From Eubacterium sp. (lineage in GTDB: Bacteria > Bacillota > Clostridia > Lachnospirales > Lachnospiraceae), in contig JAILGP010000058.1 in assembly GCA_024696635.1 (NCBI GenBank), forward strand, positions 1-32,066: a stretch of DNA of 32,066 nt, written 5' to 3'. The translations under genes and the position numbers were made by a program. The notes beneath the pieces are model-generated. The model had not been told where the DNA came from, ran no database searches, and was given only the letters and a program-made list of their open reading frames with translations. This document shows positions 6,640-14,149 of the stretch, piece by piece. The first letter of the stretch is position 1, and the number at the start of each line of letters is the position of its first letter.

Positions 6640-8366
6640 AAGCAATAAAGAAGATAATAGATTTTTCGGGCCAAGAGAGACCCAAGGTATATAGGGCAAT
6701 AGTTCTTTCTTTCCTTAAATCCATGCTTTCCATGCTGAGAATTGGAGCTATATACTATATTGTTCTGGCATTTGAAGAGGGCGACAAGAGTATGAAGCCA
6801 GCCTGGACTTCCCTTATACTGCTTGGAATAAGTATAGTATGTAACGTTATATTAAAGAGTATAGCTGATCTTCAGGCAGTCCATGCAGGATATTTTATGG
6901 GGGCTTTTAAGAGACTTGATATAGCAGACAGACTTAAGAAGGTTCCTATGGGATATTTTAATGATACAAATCTTGGTGAGGTTACAGGAATAGCCACCAC
7001 AGTTTTGGATGTGGTTGAAAATCAGGGGGCAAATGTACTCGTCAATATTTTAACTGGTCTTATGAATTCCATTGTATTTTTAATCTGTATTCCATTTCTG
7101 GATTTTAGAGTTGCCCTTGTTGTTTTAACGGGTATGGTGGTTTATATGCTTTTTACTTCTTCAATGGAGAAGAAAACCAGAAAGCTTTCCCCTATAAGAC
7201 AGAAAAATCAGGCAGCTCTTGTATCTAAGGTATTGGAAAGCCTTCAGGGCATGAGTGTAATCAAGTCTTTCAATCTTACAGGTAAGGGTGATGCGGCACT
7301 AAGAAAGGCTATAGATGATAATAGAGACAGTAACCTGGCTTTGGAAAGGTTATTTATTCCCTATGGAATGTATCAGGGAGTGGCCCTTGCTGTATTTAAA
7401 GTCCTAATACTTTTATTATCTGTTAAGTTTTATATGGATGGAAGTATTAGTATGACCTATACCCTTATGCTTATAATTATTTCCTTCCAGATATTTGCAG
7501 ATATAGAGCAGACGGGTGCGGGACTTACTGTACTTCGTGTGGTTTCCAGCTCTATAGAAGAAGCAGATAAGGTAGACAGCCTTCCTGTTATGGATGAAAA
7601 GGGACAGGATTATATTCCTAAAGACCATAACATTTCCCTTAAAAATGTATCCTTCTCCTATGGTGATAATGAGATTCTTAATAATGTAAGTCTGGACATT
7701 CCAGAGAATACCATGACTGCCTTTGTGGGTTCCTCAGGTGCCGGAAAGACTACCATGGCCATGCTCATTGCCCGATTCTGGGATGTTGATAAGGGTTCTA
7801 TTTCTATAGGTGGAAAGGACGTCAGGGATTATACTCTGGAAAGTCTTATGTCACAGATAAGTGTGGTATTCCAAAATGTCTATCTTTTTGCAGACAGTAT
7901 TGAAAATAATATTAAGTTTGGCTGTCCATCTGCCAGTCATGAGGAGGTTGTAAATGCAGCTAAAAAGGCCTGCTGCCATGACTTTATTATGAGCCTTCCA
8001 GAGGGCTATAATACTGTGATTGGTGAAGGTGGAGCTACTCTTTCTGGTGGAGAAAAGCAGAGGATATCCATAGCAAGAGCCATACTTAAAGACGCTCCTA
8101 TTATCATACTGGATGAAGCCACTGCAAATGTGGATCCTGAGAATGAGGATAAGCTGACAGCTGCATTTGACGCACTGACTTTTAATAAGACAGTAATCAT
8201 GATTGCCCACAGGCTTAAGACCATTAGAAATGCAAATAAGATTGTTGTTCTGGATGGTGGAAAGATAAAAGAGGGACGTCATGAGGATCTGATGGAGACA
8301 AATGAAAAATATAGTAATTTCATAATGCTCAGGGAAGAGGCTGCAGGCTGGAAGCTTGGGGCTTAA
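6633..8366 (+). CDS. ABC transporter permease/ATPase, second subunit of pair 1
   Basis: A 577-residue partner half-transporter. It has a membrane domain with several hydrophobic segments (among them about 28-48, 55-75, 135-175 and 245-280) and an ATPase domain with Walker A GSSGAGKTT (366-374), signature LSGGEKQ (470-476), Walker B IIILDEATANVD and the switch histidine in MIAHRLKT. AAGGAGG inside the upstream gene precedes the ATG, and the 7-bp overlap suggests coupled translation. A strong terminator follows about 100 bp downstream, closing the unit. The substrate is not determinable from sequence. Confidence 0.87.
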   Translation: MLEAIKKIIDFSGQERPKVYRAIVLSFLKSMLSMLRIGAIYYIVLAFEEGDKSMKPAWTSLILLGISIVCNVILKSIADLQAVHAGYFMGAFKRLDIADRLKKVPMGYFNDTNLGEVTGIATTVLDVVENQGANVLVNILTGLMNSIVFLICIPFLDFRVALVVLTGMVVYMLFTSSMEKKTRKLSPIRQKNQAALVSKVLESLQGMSVIKSFNLTGKGDAALRKAIDDNRDSNLALERLFIPYGMYQGVALAVFKVLILLLSVKFYMDGSISMTYTLMLIIISFQIFADIEQTGAGLTVLRVVSSSIEEADKVDSLPVMDEKGQDYIPKDHNISLKNVSFSYGDNEILNNVSLDIPENTMTAFVGSSGAGKTTMAMLIARFWDVDKGSISIGGKDVRDYTLESLMSQISVVFQNVYLFADSIENNIKFGCPSASHEEVVNAAKKACCHDFIMSLPEGYNTVIGEGGATLSGGEKQRISIARAILKDAPIIILDEATANVDPENEDKLTAAFDALTFNKTVIMIAHRLKTIRNANKIVVLDGGKIKEGRHEDLMETNEKYSNFIMLREEAAGWKLGA

Positions 8367-8464
8367 TGATTTGGCCGTGAAAATAAGCTTATAGCTAGGG
8401 CTGTATAGTTAAAGCTATATAGTTAAGGTTATGTTTTTAAGGTTTGTAATTTATTATTTAATAT

Positions 8465-8505
8465 ATCTCCTTTGCTGGACAAAATCCGGTAAAGGGGATT
8501 TTTTT
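8465..8505 (+). terminator. Terminator of ABC pair 1
   Basis: A stem of about 15 bp (ATCTCCTTTGCTGGA against TCCGGTAAAGGGGAT, with G-U pairs), loop CAAAA, followed by T7. Confidence 0.85.
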
Positions 8506-8630
8506 GACCTTATTTATTTAATTATTGATATGAGCTTGTGAATTCAGGGCCAGATAGTGTATTATATTTCAGTGCTTGAAATGTGATGAGCCTTAGATGG
8601 GCTTTATAATTAGTAATCAGGAGAATAGAT

Positions 8631-9680
8631 TTGGAAGAGAAAAAGCATAAAAGAAGAGCTCATTATTCTGGGAAATATCCTAAAAAGTTTGAGGAAAAAT
8701 ATAAGGAGCATAGTCCTGAGAAATATCAGGATATTGTGGACCATGTTATTGCTAAGGGTTCAACTCCTGCTGGAATGCATATATCCATAATGGTAAAGGA
8801 AATACTTGATTTTCTTGAGATAAAACCAGGCCAGAGGGGGCTGGACTGTACCCTTGGTTATGGGGGACATACCAGGAAAATGCTGGAATGCCTTGAGGGA
8901 AAGGGCTGCATATATGGATTAGATGTGGACCCTATTGAATCTGAGAAGACTGTAAAAAGACTTAGGGATGCAGGCTTTGGGGAGGATATTTTTCAGTTCA
9001 GACTTATAAATTTTGCAAATATAGATAAGGTATCTGAGGAGGCTGGTAAATTTGATTTTGTGCTGGCAGATCTTGGGGTATCTTCCATGCAGATAGATAA
9101 TCCTGAAAGGGGATTTTCCTATAAGATAGATGGTCCTCTTGATTTAAGACTTGATCCAAGTCATGGAGAGTCGGCGGCAGAAAGACTTCATAATATTACA
9201 AAAGAAGAGTTTATAGGAATGATGATTGAAAACTCTGATGAACCCTATGCAAAGGAAATAGGGGAAAAGGTTTTTAATCTTATGAAAAAGGGTAAGGCCA
9301 TGGATACCACCACAGAATTAAGGCAGGCTATAGAGGATGCTCTTTGGAAGCTTCCCAGGGATGAAAAGGAAATGGCTGTAAAGAAAAGCTGTGCCAGGGT
9401 ATTTCAGGCTTTGAGGATTGACGTAAATAGTGAATTTGAGGTATTGTATTCTTTCCTGGAAAAATTACCGGGAATACTAAATCCGGGTGCAAGGGTGGCT
9501 ATACTTACCTTCCATTCAGGCGAAGATAGATTAGTTAAAAAAGCATTTAAAGAATTATATAAAAATGGAGTTTATAGCAGTATTTCTGAGGAAGTGATAA
9601 GGCCTTCTGCAGAGGAATGTAAGATTAACCCAAGAAGTAAATCAACCAAAATGCGTTGGGCTGTTAAAGGAGAGTTTTAA
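8631..9680 (+). CDS. rsmH: RsmH-type 16S rRNA (cytosine-N4) methyltransferase, second-copy type
   Basis: SAM-dependent enzyme expected to methylate N4 of C1402 in 16S rRNA. The protein has 349 residues against about 310 usually; the surplus is a lysine-rich N-terminal extension of about 45 residues. Hallmarks: DCTLGYGGHT (72-81, for the usual DATFGGGGH), DLGVSSMQIDNPERGFS, DGPLDLRLD, LTFHSGEDRLVKK, and the ending NPRSKSTKMRWA. The usual neighbours (mraZ, ftsL, ftsI) are absent, so this is probably the second RsmH copy known in several Lachnospiraceae. The start is TTG at 8631, 6 nt after AGGAGA. Only 3 nt separate it from the ABC-F gene, pairing two ribosome-directed proteins. Confidence 0.9.
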   Translation: MEEKKHKRRAHYSGKYPKKFEEKYKEHSPEKYQDIVDHVIAKGSTPAGMHISIMVKEILDFLEIKPGQRGLDCTLGYGGHTRKMLECLEGKGCIYGLDVDPIESEKTVKRLRDAGFGEDIFQFRLINFANIDKVSEEAGKFDFVLADLGVSSMQIDNPERGFSYKIDGPLDLRLDPSHGESAAERLHNITKEEFIGMMIENSDEPYAKEIGEKVFNLMKKGKAMDTTTELRQAIEDALWKLPRDEKEMAVKKSCARVFQALRIDVNSEFEVLYSFLEKLPGILNPGARVAILTFHSGEDRLVKKAFKELYKNGVYSSISEEVIRPSAEECKINPRSKSTKMRWAVKGEF

Positions 9681-9683
9681 TAA

Positions 9684-11246
9684 ATGAGTATACTTAGTGT
9701 GGAACATTTGACACATGGTTTTGGAGACAGGGCCATATTTGATGACGTATCATTTCGCCTTCTTGCAGGTGAGCATATAGGTCTTGTAGGGGCAAATGGT
9801 GAAGGTAAGTCAACCTTTATGAACATAATAACGGGAAGCCTTCAGCCTGACGAGGGTAAGATTGAGTGGGCTAAAAATATAAGTGTTGGTTATATGGATC
9901 AGCATGCTGTACTTAAGGAGGGCATGTCTATTCGTGACGTACTGGCCAGTGCATTTGAACCTCTTTTTGATATGGAAAAGAGGATGAATGAGCTTTTTGA
10001 TAAGATGGGAGATGCGACTCCTGAGGAAATGGAAAGCTACATGGAAGAAACTGGCACCATCCAGGATATCCTTACAAATAGGGATTTTTACCTGATAGAT
10101 TCAAAGGTTGAGGAGGTTGCAAGGGCTCTTGGACTTCTGGACCTGGGTCTTGATAAGGATGTGACGGAGCTTTCGGGAGGACAGAGGACCAAGATTCTTT
10201 TGGGTAAGCTTTTACTGGAAAAGCCGGATATACTTCTTTTGGACGAGCCAACAAATTACCTGGATGAAGAGCATATTGCCTGGCTGACTCGCTATCTTCA
10301 GGATTATGAAAATGCATTTATTCTCATTTCCCATGACATTCCATTTTTAAATAGCGTTATAAATATTATTTATCATATGGATGGTCAGTACCATAGTCTG
10401 GACAGATATGTGGGTGACTATGATAAGTTCCAGGAAGTATATGCCATGAAGAAGGCTCAGAGGGAGGCGGCCTATAATCGTCAGCAGCAGGAGATTGCCG
10501 AGCTTAAGGATTTTGTGGCCCGTAATAAGGCCAGGGTTGCTACCCGAAATATGGCTATGTCCCGCCAAAAGAAGCTGGATAATATGGATATTATTGAGAA
10601 AATTTATGATAAACCAAAGCCGGAATTTAATTTCAAGACCGCAGTTACCCCAAGTAAGGTACTTTTTGAAACAAGGAATCTGGTAATTGGATATGATAAG
10701 CCCCTTTCATCACCACTTAATCTCAGTATGGAAAGAGGGGAAAGAATAGTTCTGGTAGGATCAAATGGAATCGGAAAGACTACACTTCTTAAAAGTATAC
10801 TGGGGCTTATTCCTTCAATAAATGGCCAGGTTGAGCTGGGAGAAAACCTTGCCATAGGCTACTTTGAACAGGAAATGCCAAAGGATATAGAAACTACCTG
10901 TCTTCAGGAAATCTGGAATGAATTCCCGGGCTTTAGTCAGTATGAGGTTAGGTCTGCCCTTGCCAAGTGTGGACTTACAACCAAGCATATAGAGAGTAAG
11001 TGCAGGGTACTTTCCGGTGGTGAACAGGCAAAGGTCAGACTCTGTAAACTAATTAACAGGCAGTCCAATCTTCTGGTATTGGATGAGCCTACCAACCACC
11101 TTGATGCTGATGCAAAGGATGAACTAAAAAGAGCCCTCAAAGAATATAAGGGCAGCATACTTATGGTATGCCACGAACCCGAATTCTATGAGGACATCAA
11201 AACTCAGATCTGGGACTGCACCCAGTGGACAACAGTCACCGTATAA
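9684..11246 (+). CDS. ABC-F family ribosome-associated ATPase (YbiT/YkpA-like)
   Basis: A 520-residue protein with two ABC ATPase domains and no membrane segment, the ABC-F layout of translation factors acting at the ribosomal E site. Walker A motifs are GANGEGKST (36-44) and GSNGIGKTT (359-367); signatures are LSGGQ and LSGGEQ; Walker B motifs are ILLLDEPTNYLD and LLVLDEPTNHLD, each followed by a switch histidine. The linker (about 245-305) is the charged P-site-tRNA interaction helix pair with NKARVATRNMAMSRQKKLD, best matching the YbiT/YkpA branch. AAAGGAGAG lies inside the end of rsmH. The stop codon overlaps hairpin element copy 2. An antibiotic-resistance role is not indicated. Confidence 0.9.
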   Translation: MSILSVEHLTHGFGDRAIFDDVSFRLLAGEHIGLVGANGEGKSTFMNIITGSLQPDEGKIEWAKNISVGYMDQHAVLKEGMSIRDVLASAFEPLFDMEKRMNELFDKMGDATPEEMESYMEETGTIQDILTNRDFYLIDSKVEEVARALGLLDLGLDKDVTELSGGQRTKILLGKLLLEKPDILLLDEPTNYLDEEHIAWLTRYLQDYENAFILISHDIPFLNSVINIIYHMDGQYHSLDRYVGDYDKFQEVYAMKKAQREAAYNRQQQEIAELKDFVARNKARVATRNMAMSRQKKLDNMDIIEKIYDKPKPEFNFKTAVTPSKVLFETRNLVIGYDKPLSSPLNLSMERGERIVLVGSNGIGKTTLLKSILGLIPSINGQVELGENLAIGYFEQEMPKDIETTCLQEIWNEFPGFSQYEVRSALAKCGLTTKHIESKCRVLSGGEQAKVRLCKLINRQSNLLVLDEPTNHLDADAKDELKRALKEYKGSILMVCHEPEFYEDIKTQIWDCTQWTTVTV

Positions 11247-11279
11247 TTTGCCAAAAGGGTCAGACCCCTTTGGCAAATT
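11245..11279. terminator. Palindromic hairpin element, copy 2 (bidirectional terminator)
   Basis: AATTTGCCAAA pairs with TTTGGCAAATT, continued by GGG/CCC after one mismatch, around the loop TCAGA; T-rich on both exits. It lies between the convergent ABC-F and SDR genes and includes the last two bases of the ABC-F stop codon. Confidence 0.85.
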
Positions 11280-11290
11280 TTGATTAATAT

Positions 11291-12079
11291 TTATCTTCCG
11301 TTAGCGGCTACTCCGCCATCGATGTTTACAAGGTCGCCTGTGATGTGGCGAACCAGTGGTGATGAAAGGAATACTGACAGTGCAGCAACTTCTTCGGCCT
11401 TGGCGTAACGGCCGTTTGGTGTTCCGGCAGCGAACTGTTTTACAGCGTCCTCTGTCTTAACTCCATCTCCAAGGGCCTTGGACTCTATGTCGCGCATCAT
11501 TTCTGTATCAACAGGTCCTGGGCATACACAGTTAACATTTACTCCACTTGTGGCAAGCTCAAGTGCAAGAGACTTGGCAACACCAGCAACAGCGTGCTTG
11601 GAGGAAATGTAAGGTGTCATTCCTGGGGAACCCTGGAAGCTTGCTCCGGATGCTATAACTACGATTGAGCCATCCCCCTGAGCAGCCATAGCCTGAGCGG
11701 CATATTTCATGGAGAAGATTGCACCGAATACATTGATATCATATACGTTCATGAAGTTTTCCCTGGTCTGCATAGTAAGAGGAAGGATCGATCCTTCAAA
11801 ACCAGCGTTGTTTACCAGAACGTCGATTCGTCCGTAATGCTCAATTGTCTTATCCACCATAGCCTTTACCTGGTCTTCATCTCTGACATCAATCACCTGT
11901 GTGAAAAGATGATCATCTGCAATATCAAGATTGGCAGTCAGCTTGTCCAGCTTCTCCTGTCTTGTGGATGTTATTGAAAGCTTACATCCCTCAGCTGCAT
12001 AAGCATGTGTTAATGCTGTTCCGATTCCCCCTGTAGAACCAGTGATAAGAACGACTTTGTCCTTTAACTTAAGATCCAT
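11291..12079 (-). CDS. Short-chain dehydrogenase/reductase (classical SDR, FabG-like)
   Basis: A 262-residue NAD(P)-dependent oxidoreductase. Cofactor motif TGSTGGIG (13-20), structural NNAG (90-93) and the catalytic tetrad N116, S144, Y157, K161 (YISSK) are all present, as is the PGPVDTEM segment that closes over the cofactor. The fold fits 3-oxoacyl reductases, hydroxysteroid dehydrogenases and sugar-alcohol dehydrogenases alike; no neighbour fixes the substrate. The ATG at 12079 has AAGGAGG upstream. The gene is monocistronic with a well-formed promoter and a dyad in its 5' leader. Confidence 0.88.
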   Translation of the reverse strand: MDLKLKDKVVLITGSTGGIGTALTHAYAAEGCKLSITSTRQEKLDKLTANLDIADDHLFTQVIDVRDEDQVKAMVDKTIEHYGRIDVLVNNAGFEGSILPLTMQTRENFMNVYDINVFGAIFSMKYAAQAMAAQGDGSIVVIASGASFQGSPGMTPYISSKHAVAGVAKSLALELATSGVNVNCVCPGPVDTEMMRDIESKALGDGVKTEDAVKQFAAGTPNGRYAKAEEVAALSVFLSSPLVRHITGDLVNIDGGVAANGR

Positions 12080-12125
12080 AAGATACCTCCTTAAAATATT
12101 ATTAGTAAAATGTTATTGATTATCA

Positions 12126-12185
12126 GATAAGCTAACATAATTATGCTTATCAATTAAATATAACATTTTGAGATAGACGCGTCAA
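12126..12185 (-). promoter_or_regulatory. SDR promoter with a downstream dyad
   Basis: On the minus strand TTGACG (12180-12185), 17-bp spacer and TATATT (12157-12162). Directly after the predicted start is an inverted repeat, GATAAGC and GCTTATC (12126-12151) 12 nt apart, with an ATAATTAT core: an operator or leader-hairpin candidate. Confidence 0.65.
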
Positions 12186-12232
12186 ACGGATGTTAGTGAT
12201 ATTTAATAGTGCTGAGGTTAGAAACCAAGAAC

Positions 12233-12335
12233 AATCCTAAAACAGTTCCAAGATCAATTCTAAAATTAATTCCCAAACAATCCAGGTCTAATTCCCAAAG
12301 TAATTCCAGGACCAATTCTCCTAACAATCCAATTC
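12233..12335. repeat. Helically phased AATTCC/AATCC degenerate repeat
   Basis: Nine motifs of the form AATTCC, AATCC or AGTTCC start at 12233, 12244, 12256, 12268, 12279, 12290, 12302, 12314 and 12326, a period of 11-12 bp. It lies about 50-150 bp upstream of the SDR -35 box and just upstream of the structured RNA. The stretch 12080-12576 has no gene; its contents are this repeat, the SDR promoter and the RNA element. Confidence 0.7.
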
Positions 12336-12380
12336 AAACATATAATCCATATATTTTACATATTTGTTGCTGATAATATG

Positions 12381-12389
12381 TGGTATAAT
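12381..12389 (+). promoter_or_regulatory. Extended -10 promoter of the structured RNA / DUF3592 unit
   Basis: TGGTATAAT is a perfect TATAAT with upstream TG. The predicted start (about 12396) falls almost exactly at the first base of the long stem at 12398, which supports the RNA call. No strong -35 is seen. Confidence 0.6.
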
Positions 12390-12397
12390 ATGCAGGT

Positions 12398-12499
12398 AAA
12401 ATGCCTGTTCGAAATGAGTCCGGCCAGCCGGATAACTCGTGTGACTCTTTTTTCAATAGCGTAGGCAAAGTGGAGCATTCACCGGGTTGCAGGCATTTT
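12398..12499 (+). ncRNA. Unidentified structured RNA (leader or small RNA)
   Basis: A closing stem of 10 bp, AAAATGCCTG (12398-12407) with CAGGCATTTT (12490-12499), encloses an internal hairpin at 12416-12438 (GAGT-CCGG, loop CCAG, CCGG-ATA-ACTC, with ATA bulged) and a conserved-looking single-stranded part (AGCGTAGGCAAAG, ACCGGGTTG). The sequence is more GC-rich than its surroundings and carries no open frame. I compared it from memory with TPP, FMN, SAM, c-di-GMP, ZTP and purine riboswitches and T-boxes; none fits. It may be a riboswitch for the DUF3592-like gene or a stand-alone RNA ending in the T-rich 3' arm. Confidence 0.5.
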
Positions 12500-12502
12500 A
12501 TT

Positions 12503-12541
12503 TATCAAAGGATTATATCAAAGGACTATATCAAAGGATTT
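12503..12541 (+). repeat. Three tandem 13-bp units each with an AAAGGA core
   Basis: TATCAAAGGATTA, TATCAAAGGACTA and TATCAAAGGATTT follow each other exactly, between the RNA element and the DUF3592 start. Each holds a Shine-Dalgarno-like AAAGGA too far upstream (at least 40 nt) to serve the ATG directly. Confidence 0.75.
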
Positions 12542-12576
12542 TCTCTTGGGATTATAGTATTAGGGAGTGGATTTAA

Positions 12577-13008
12577 ATGTCAGATTCATTGATTGTTTGT
12601 TTATGTATGTTAGGAATAGGAGTAATATTTGGAGGATTTAGTATTCTCTTTAAGGTTATAAGTGATAGGTCTAAAGCAGGCTGTGATTGTAAAACCTATG
12701 GAACAGTTATAAGGATGCTTCGTGCAAGACATTATTATGGACATAATACTACAGCTACACCTATGCTGACACCAGAGATTAAATATATGGCTAATGGTTA
12801 TGAAATAGTTTCGCATAATAATCTTTATTCAACTAATTCCAAATATAATGTGGGAGATACCATCCCCATACTTTATGACAGAAATAATCCCCAGAGGTTT
12901 GTAATAGAGGGACAAAATCTATTCAAAGTATTTATAATAACATTTGGGATAATTGGTGGAATCTGTATTCTTGCGGGTATCATATTGGGTATTATAAGTT
13001 TTTTATAA
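12577..13008 (+). CDS. DUF3592-like small membrane protein
   Basis: A 143-residue protein with a transmembrane helix at each end (about 4-28 and 112-142) and a central soluble domain of about 80 residues with the features of DUF3592: a TVIRML beta strand, PEIKYMANGYEIV, a YNVGDTIPILYDRNNPQRF segment. Function of the family is unknown; the helix-domain-helix layout suggests an envelope-facing beta domain. The ATG at 12577 has AGGGAG about 9 nt upstream. It is the only gene downstream of the structured RNA and ends before a bidirectional terminator. Confidence 0.75.
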   Translation: MSDSLIVCLCMLGIGVIFGGFSILFKVISDRSKAGCDCKTYGTVIRMLRARHYYGHNTTATPMLTPEIKYMANGYEIVSHNNLYSTNSKYNVGDTIPILYDRNNPQRFVIEGQNLFKVFIITFGIIGGICILAGIILGIISFL

Positions 13009-13046
13009 AGAAGAAAATGTTATGCATAATTTTACATGATAAATAA

Positions 13047-13092
13047 AGCGGCTAAAATCTGCATTTTGCAGGATAATTAGCCGCTGTTTTTT
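13047..13092. terminator. Bidirectional terminator between the DUF3592 and GH26 genes
   Basis: AGCGGCTAA (13047-13055) pairs with TTAGCCGCT (13077-13085), with an inner ATCTGCA/TGCAGGAT stem, followed by GTTTTTT on the plus strand and T-rich sequence on the minus strand. Confidence 0.85.
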
Positions 13093-14059
13093 AGTATAAT
13101 TCTGGAAGATTTTCTTTAGTTATGGCATGAGGATTATGGTAAAGCTTCTTTAAATAATCGAAAGTAGTAAATTCCTCTGTAAGGCAGAAATCCTTTGACC
13201 AGGTCATAAAGCTGGCCCATCCTAATTTTTCCTGGAAAATCATATCCAGATCAGGAAGGCTTCCAATTTCACCGATTAATGTTATTTTAGGACAATCGGT
13301 GATTTTAATAAGGCGATTATAATTCTCTGATTGGCTGTCATGAAGGTGTTTTTCAGGATACATATCGCAGGATATAATATCCACCAAATGATCCCCAGGG
13401 TAACAATTTGCTACAGGGGAGTTCCATACCCAGATCAGGTTATTAAGTCCATGGATTTTAGTAAAGCGTTCATACATGATATGCCATAATTTCTTTAAAG
13501 GCTCAGGTCCCTTAAAGCCCCACCAGAACCAGTTTCCATCCCCCTCATGAAAAGGTCTCCAAAGTATAGGTATGCCCTTATCACAGAAAGGACGGAGTAA
13601 TCCTGCCATATAGTCCATATCAGATATCAGAGCCTTGTTTTCCGGAGTGCCCGGTATTACTGCAAGGCTGGCATCGAAATCTGTATTCTCTGAGAAAAAT
13701 GCTTTGGATCTTCCATAAAGAGGAGAGAACCAGTGCCAGGTAAATGTTATAAGTCCCTTTTTATCAGCCCATTCCCAGGCTCTTTTAAGAGTTCCGTAGT
13801 TTTCCATAACCTCAGTTATACATTCCTGGTCCGTATCCGAATAGTTGATATTAGGAGAATAGGAAAGGAGTTCGAAGCCTAAAAGCGCTGGTTCCTTACC
13901 TGTAACGTCTCTTATTACCCCTAACTCTTCCTGGGCCATGGTCTGGGTATGCTGACCGGTAATTATTTTGCTATATGAGATATCTGAAAGATACTTCATT
14001 ACATTTTTTACGCAGTCCTGTGCATTTTCATTTGTTGGAATAAAAATCTTATCACTCAT
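13091..14059 (-). CDS. GH26 family beta-mannanase, intracellular
   Basis: A 322-residue glycoside hydrolase of family 26, which cleaves beta-1,4-mannosidic bonds with retention. Landmarks: the early GQH motif (35-37), TFTWHW (105-110), the acid/base glutamate E172 in WRPFHEGDGNWFWWG, and the nucleophile E264 in LIGEIGSLPD; WVWNSP and SCDMYP lie between. There is no signal peptide, binding module or membrane anchor, so it probably trims imported manno-oligosaccharides in the cytosol rather than attacking mannan outside. The length is that of a bare catalytic domain. The ribosome site is weak (AAGGGATG). A dyad lies in the upstream region. The MFS permease about 1.1 kb away, transcribed the other way, could supply substrate; this is inference. 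Confidence 0.87.
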   Translation of the reverse strand: MSDKIFIPTNENAQDCVKNVMKYLSDISYSKIITGQHTQTMAQEELGVIRDVTGKEPALLGFELLSYSPNINYSDTDQECITEVMENYGTLKRAWEWADKKGLITFTWHWFSPLYGRSKAFFSENTDFDASLAVIPGTPENKALISDMDYMAGLLRPFCDKGIPILWRPFHEGDGNWFWWGFKGPEPLKKLWHIMYERFTKIHGLNNLIWVWNSPVANCYPGDHLVDIISCDMYPEKHLHDSQSENYNRLIKITDCPKITLIGEIGSLPDLDMIFQEKLGWASFMTWSKDFCLTEEFTTFDYLKKLYHNPHAITKENLPELY

Positions 14060-14076
14060 AGTAAAACATCCCTTAT

Positions 14077-14095
14077 TTACTTATAATTTAAGTAA
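14077..14095. promoter_or_regulatory. Operator candidate upstream of the GH26 gene
   Basis: TTACTTA-TAATT-TAAGTAA is a perfect 7-5-7 dyad 18 bp upstream of the GH26 start. A further copy of ATAATTTAAGTAA occurs near 14127-14139, between the GH26 and PnuC genes. The binding regulator is unknown. Confidence 0.45.
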
Positions 14096-14149
14096 TAATA
14101 ACATGTAGTAATCGAATAATAAACAATAATTTAAGTAAAAAATATAAAT

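Noticed and set aside
4891..8366. Calling ABC pair 1 a multidrug exporter
   Set aside because: The TetR neighbour is suggestive, but the fold and resemblance to the ECF-linked pair make import of chelates equally likely; left undetermined.
9684..11246. Antibiotic-resistance ABC-F
   Set aside because: The linker and sequence are of the housekeeping YbiT/YkpA branch, without the features of Vga/Lsa/OptrA-type proteins.
12398..12499. TPP riboswitch (AGCGTAGG resembles its 3' core)
   Set aside because: The CTGAGA and CCTGATCTGG elements are missing and the stems are in the wrong order; c-di-GMP-I was also considered for CCGGGTTGC but lacks the remaining core.
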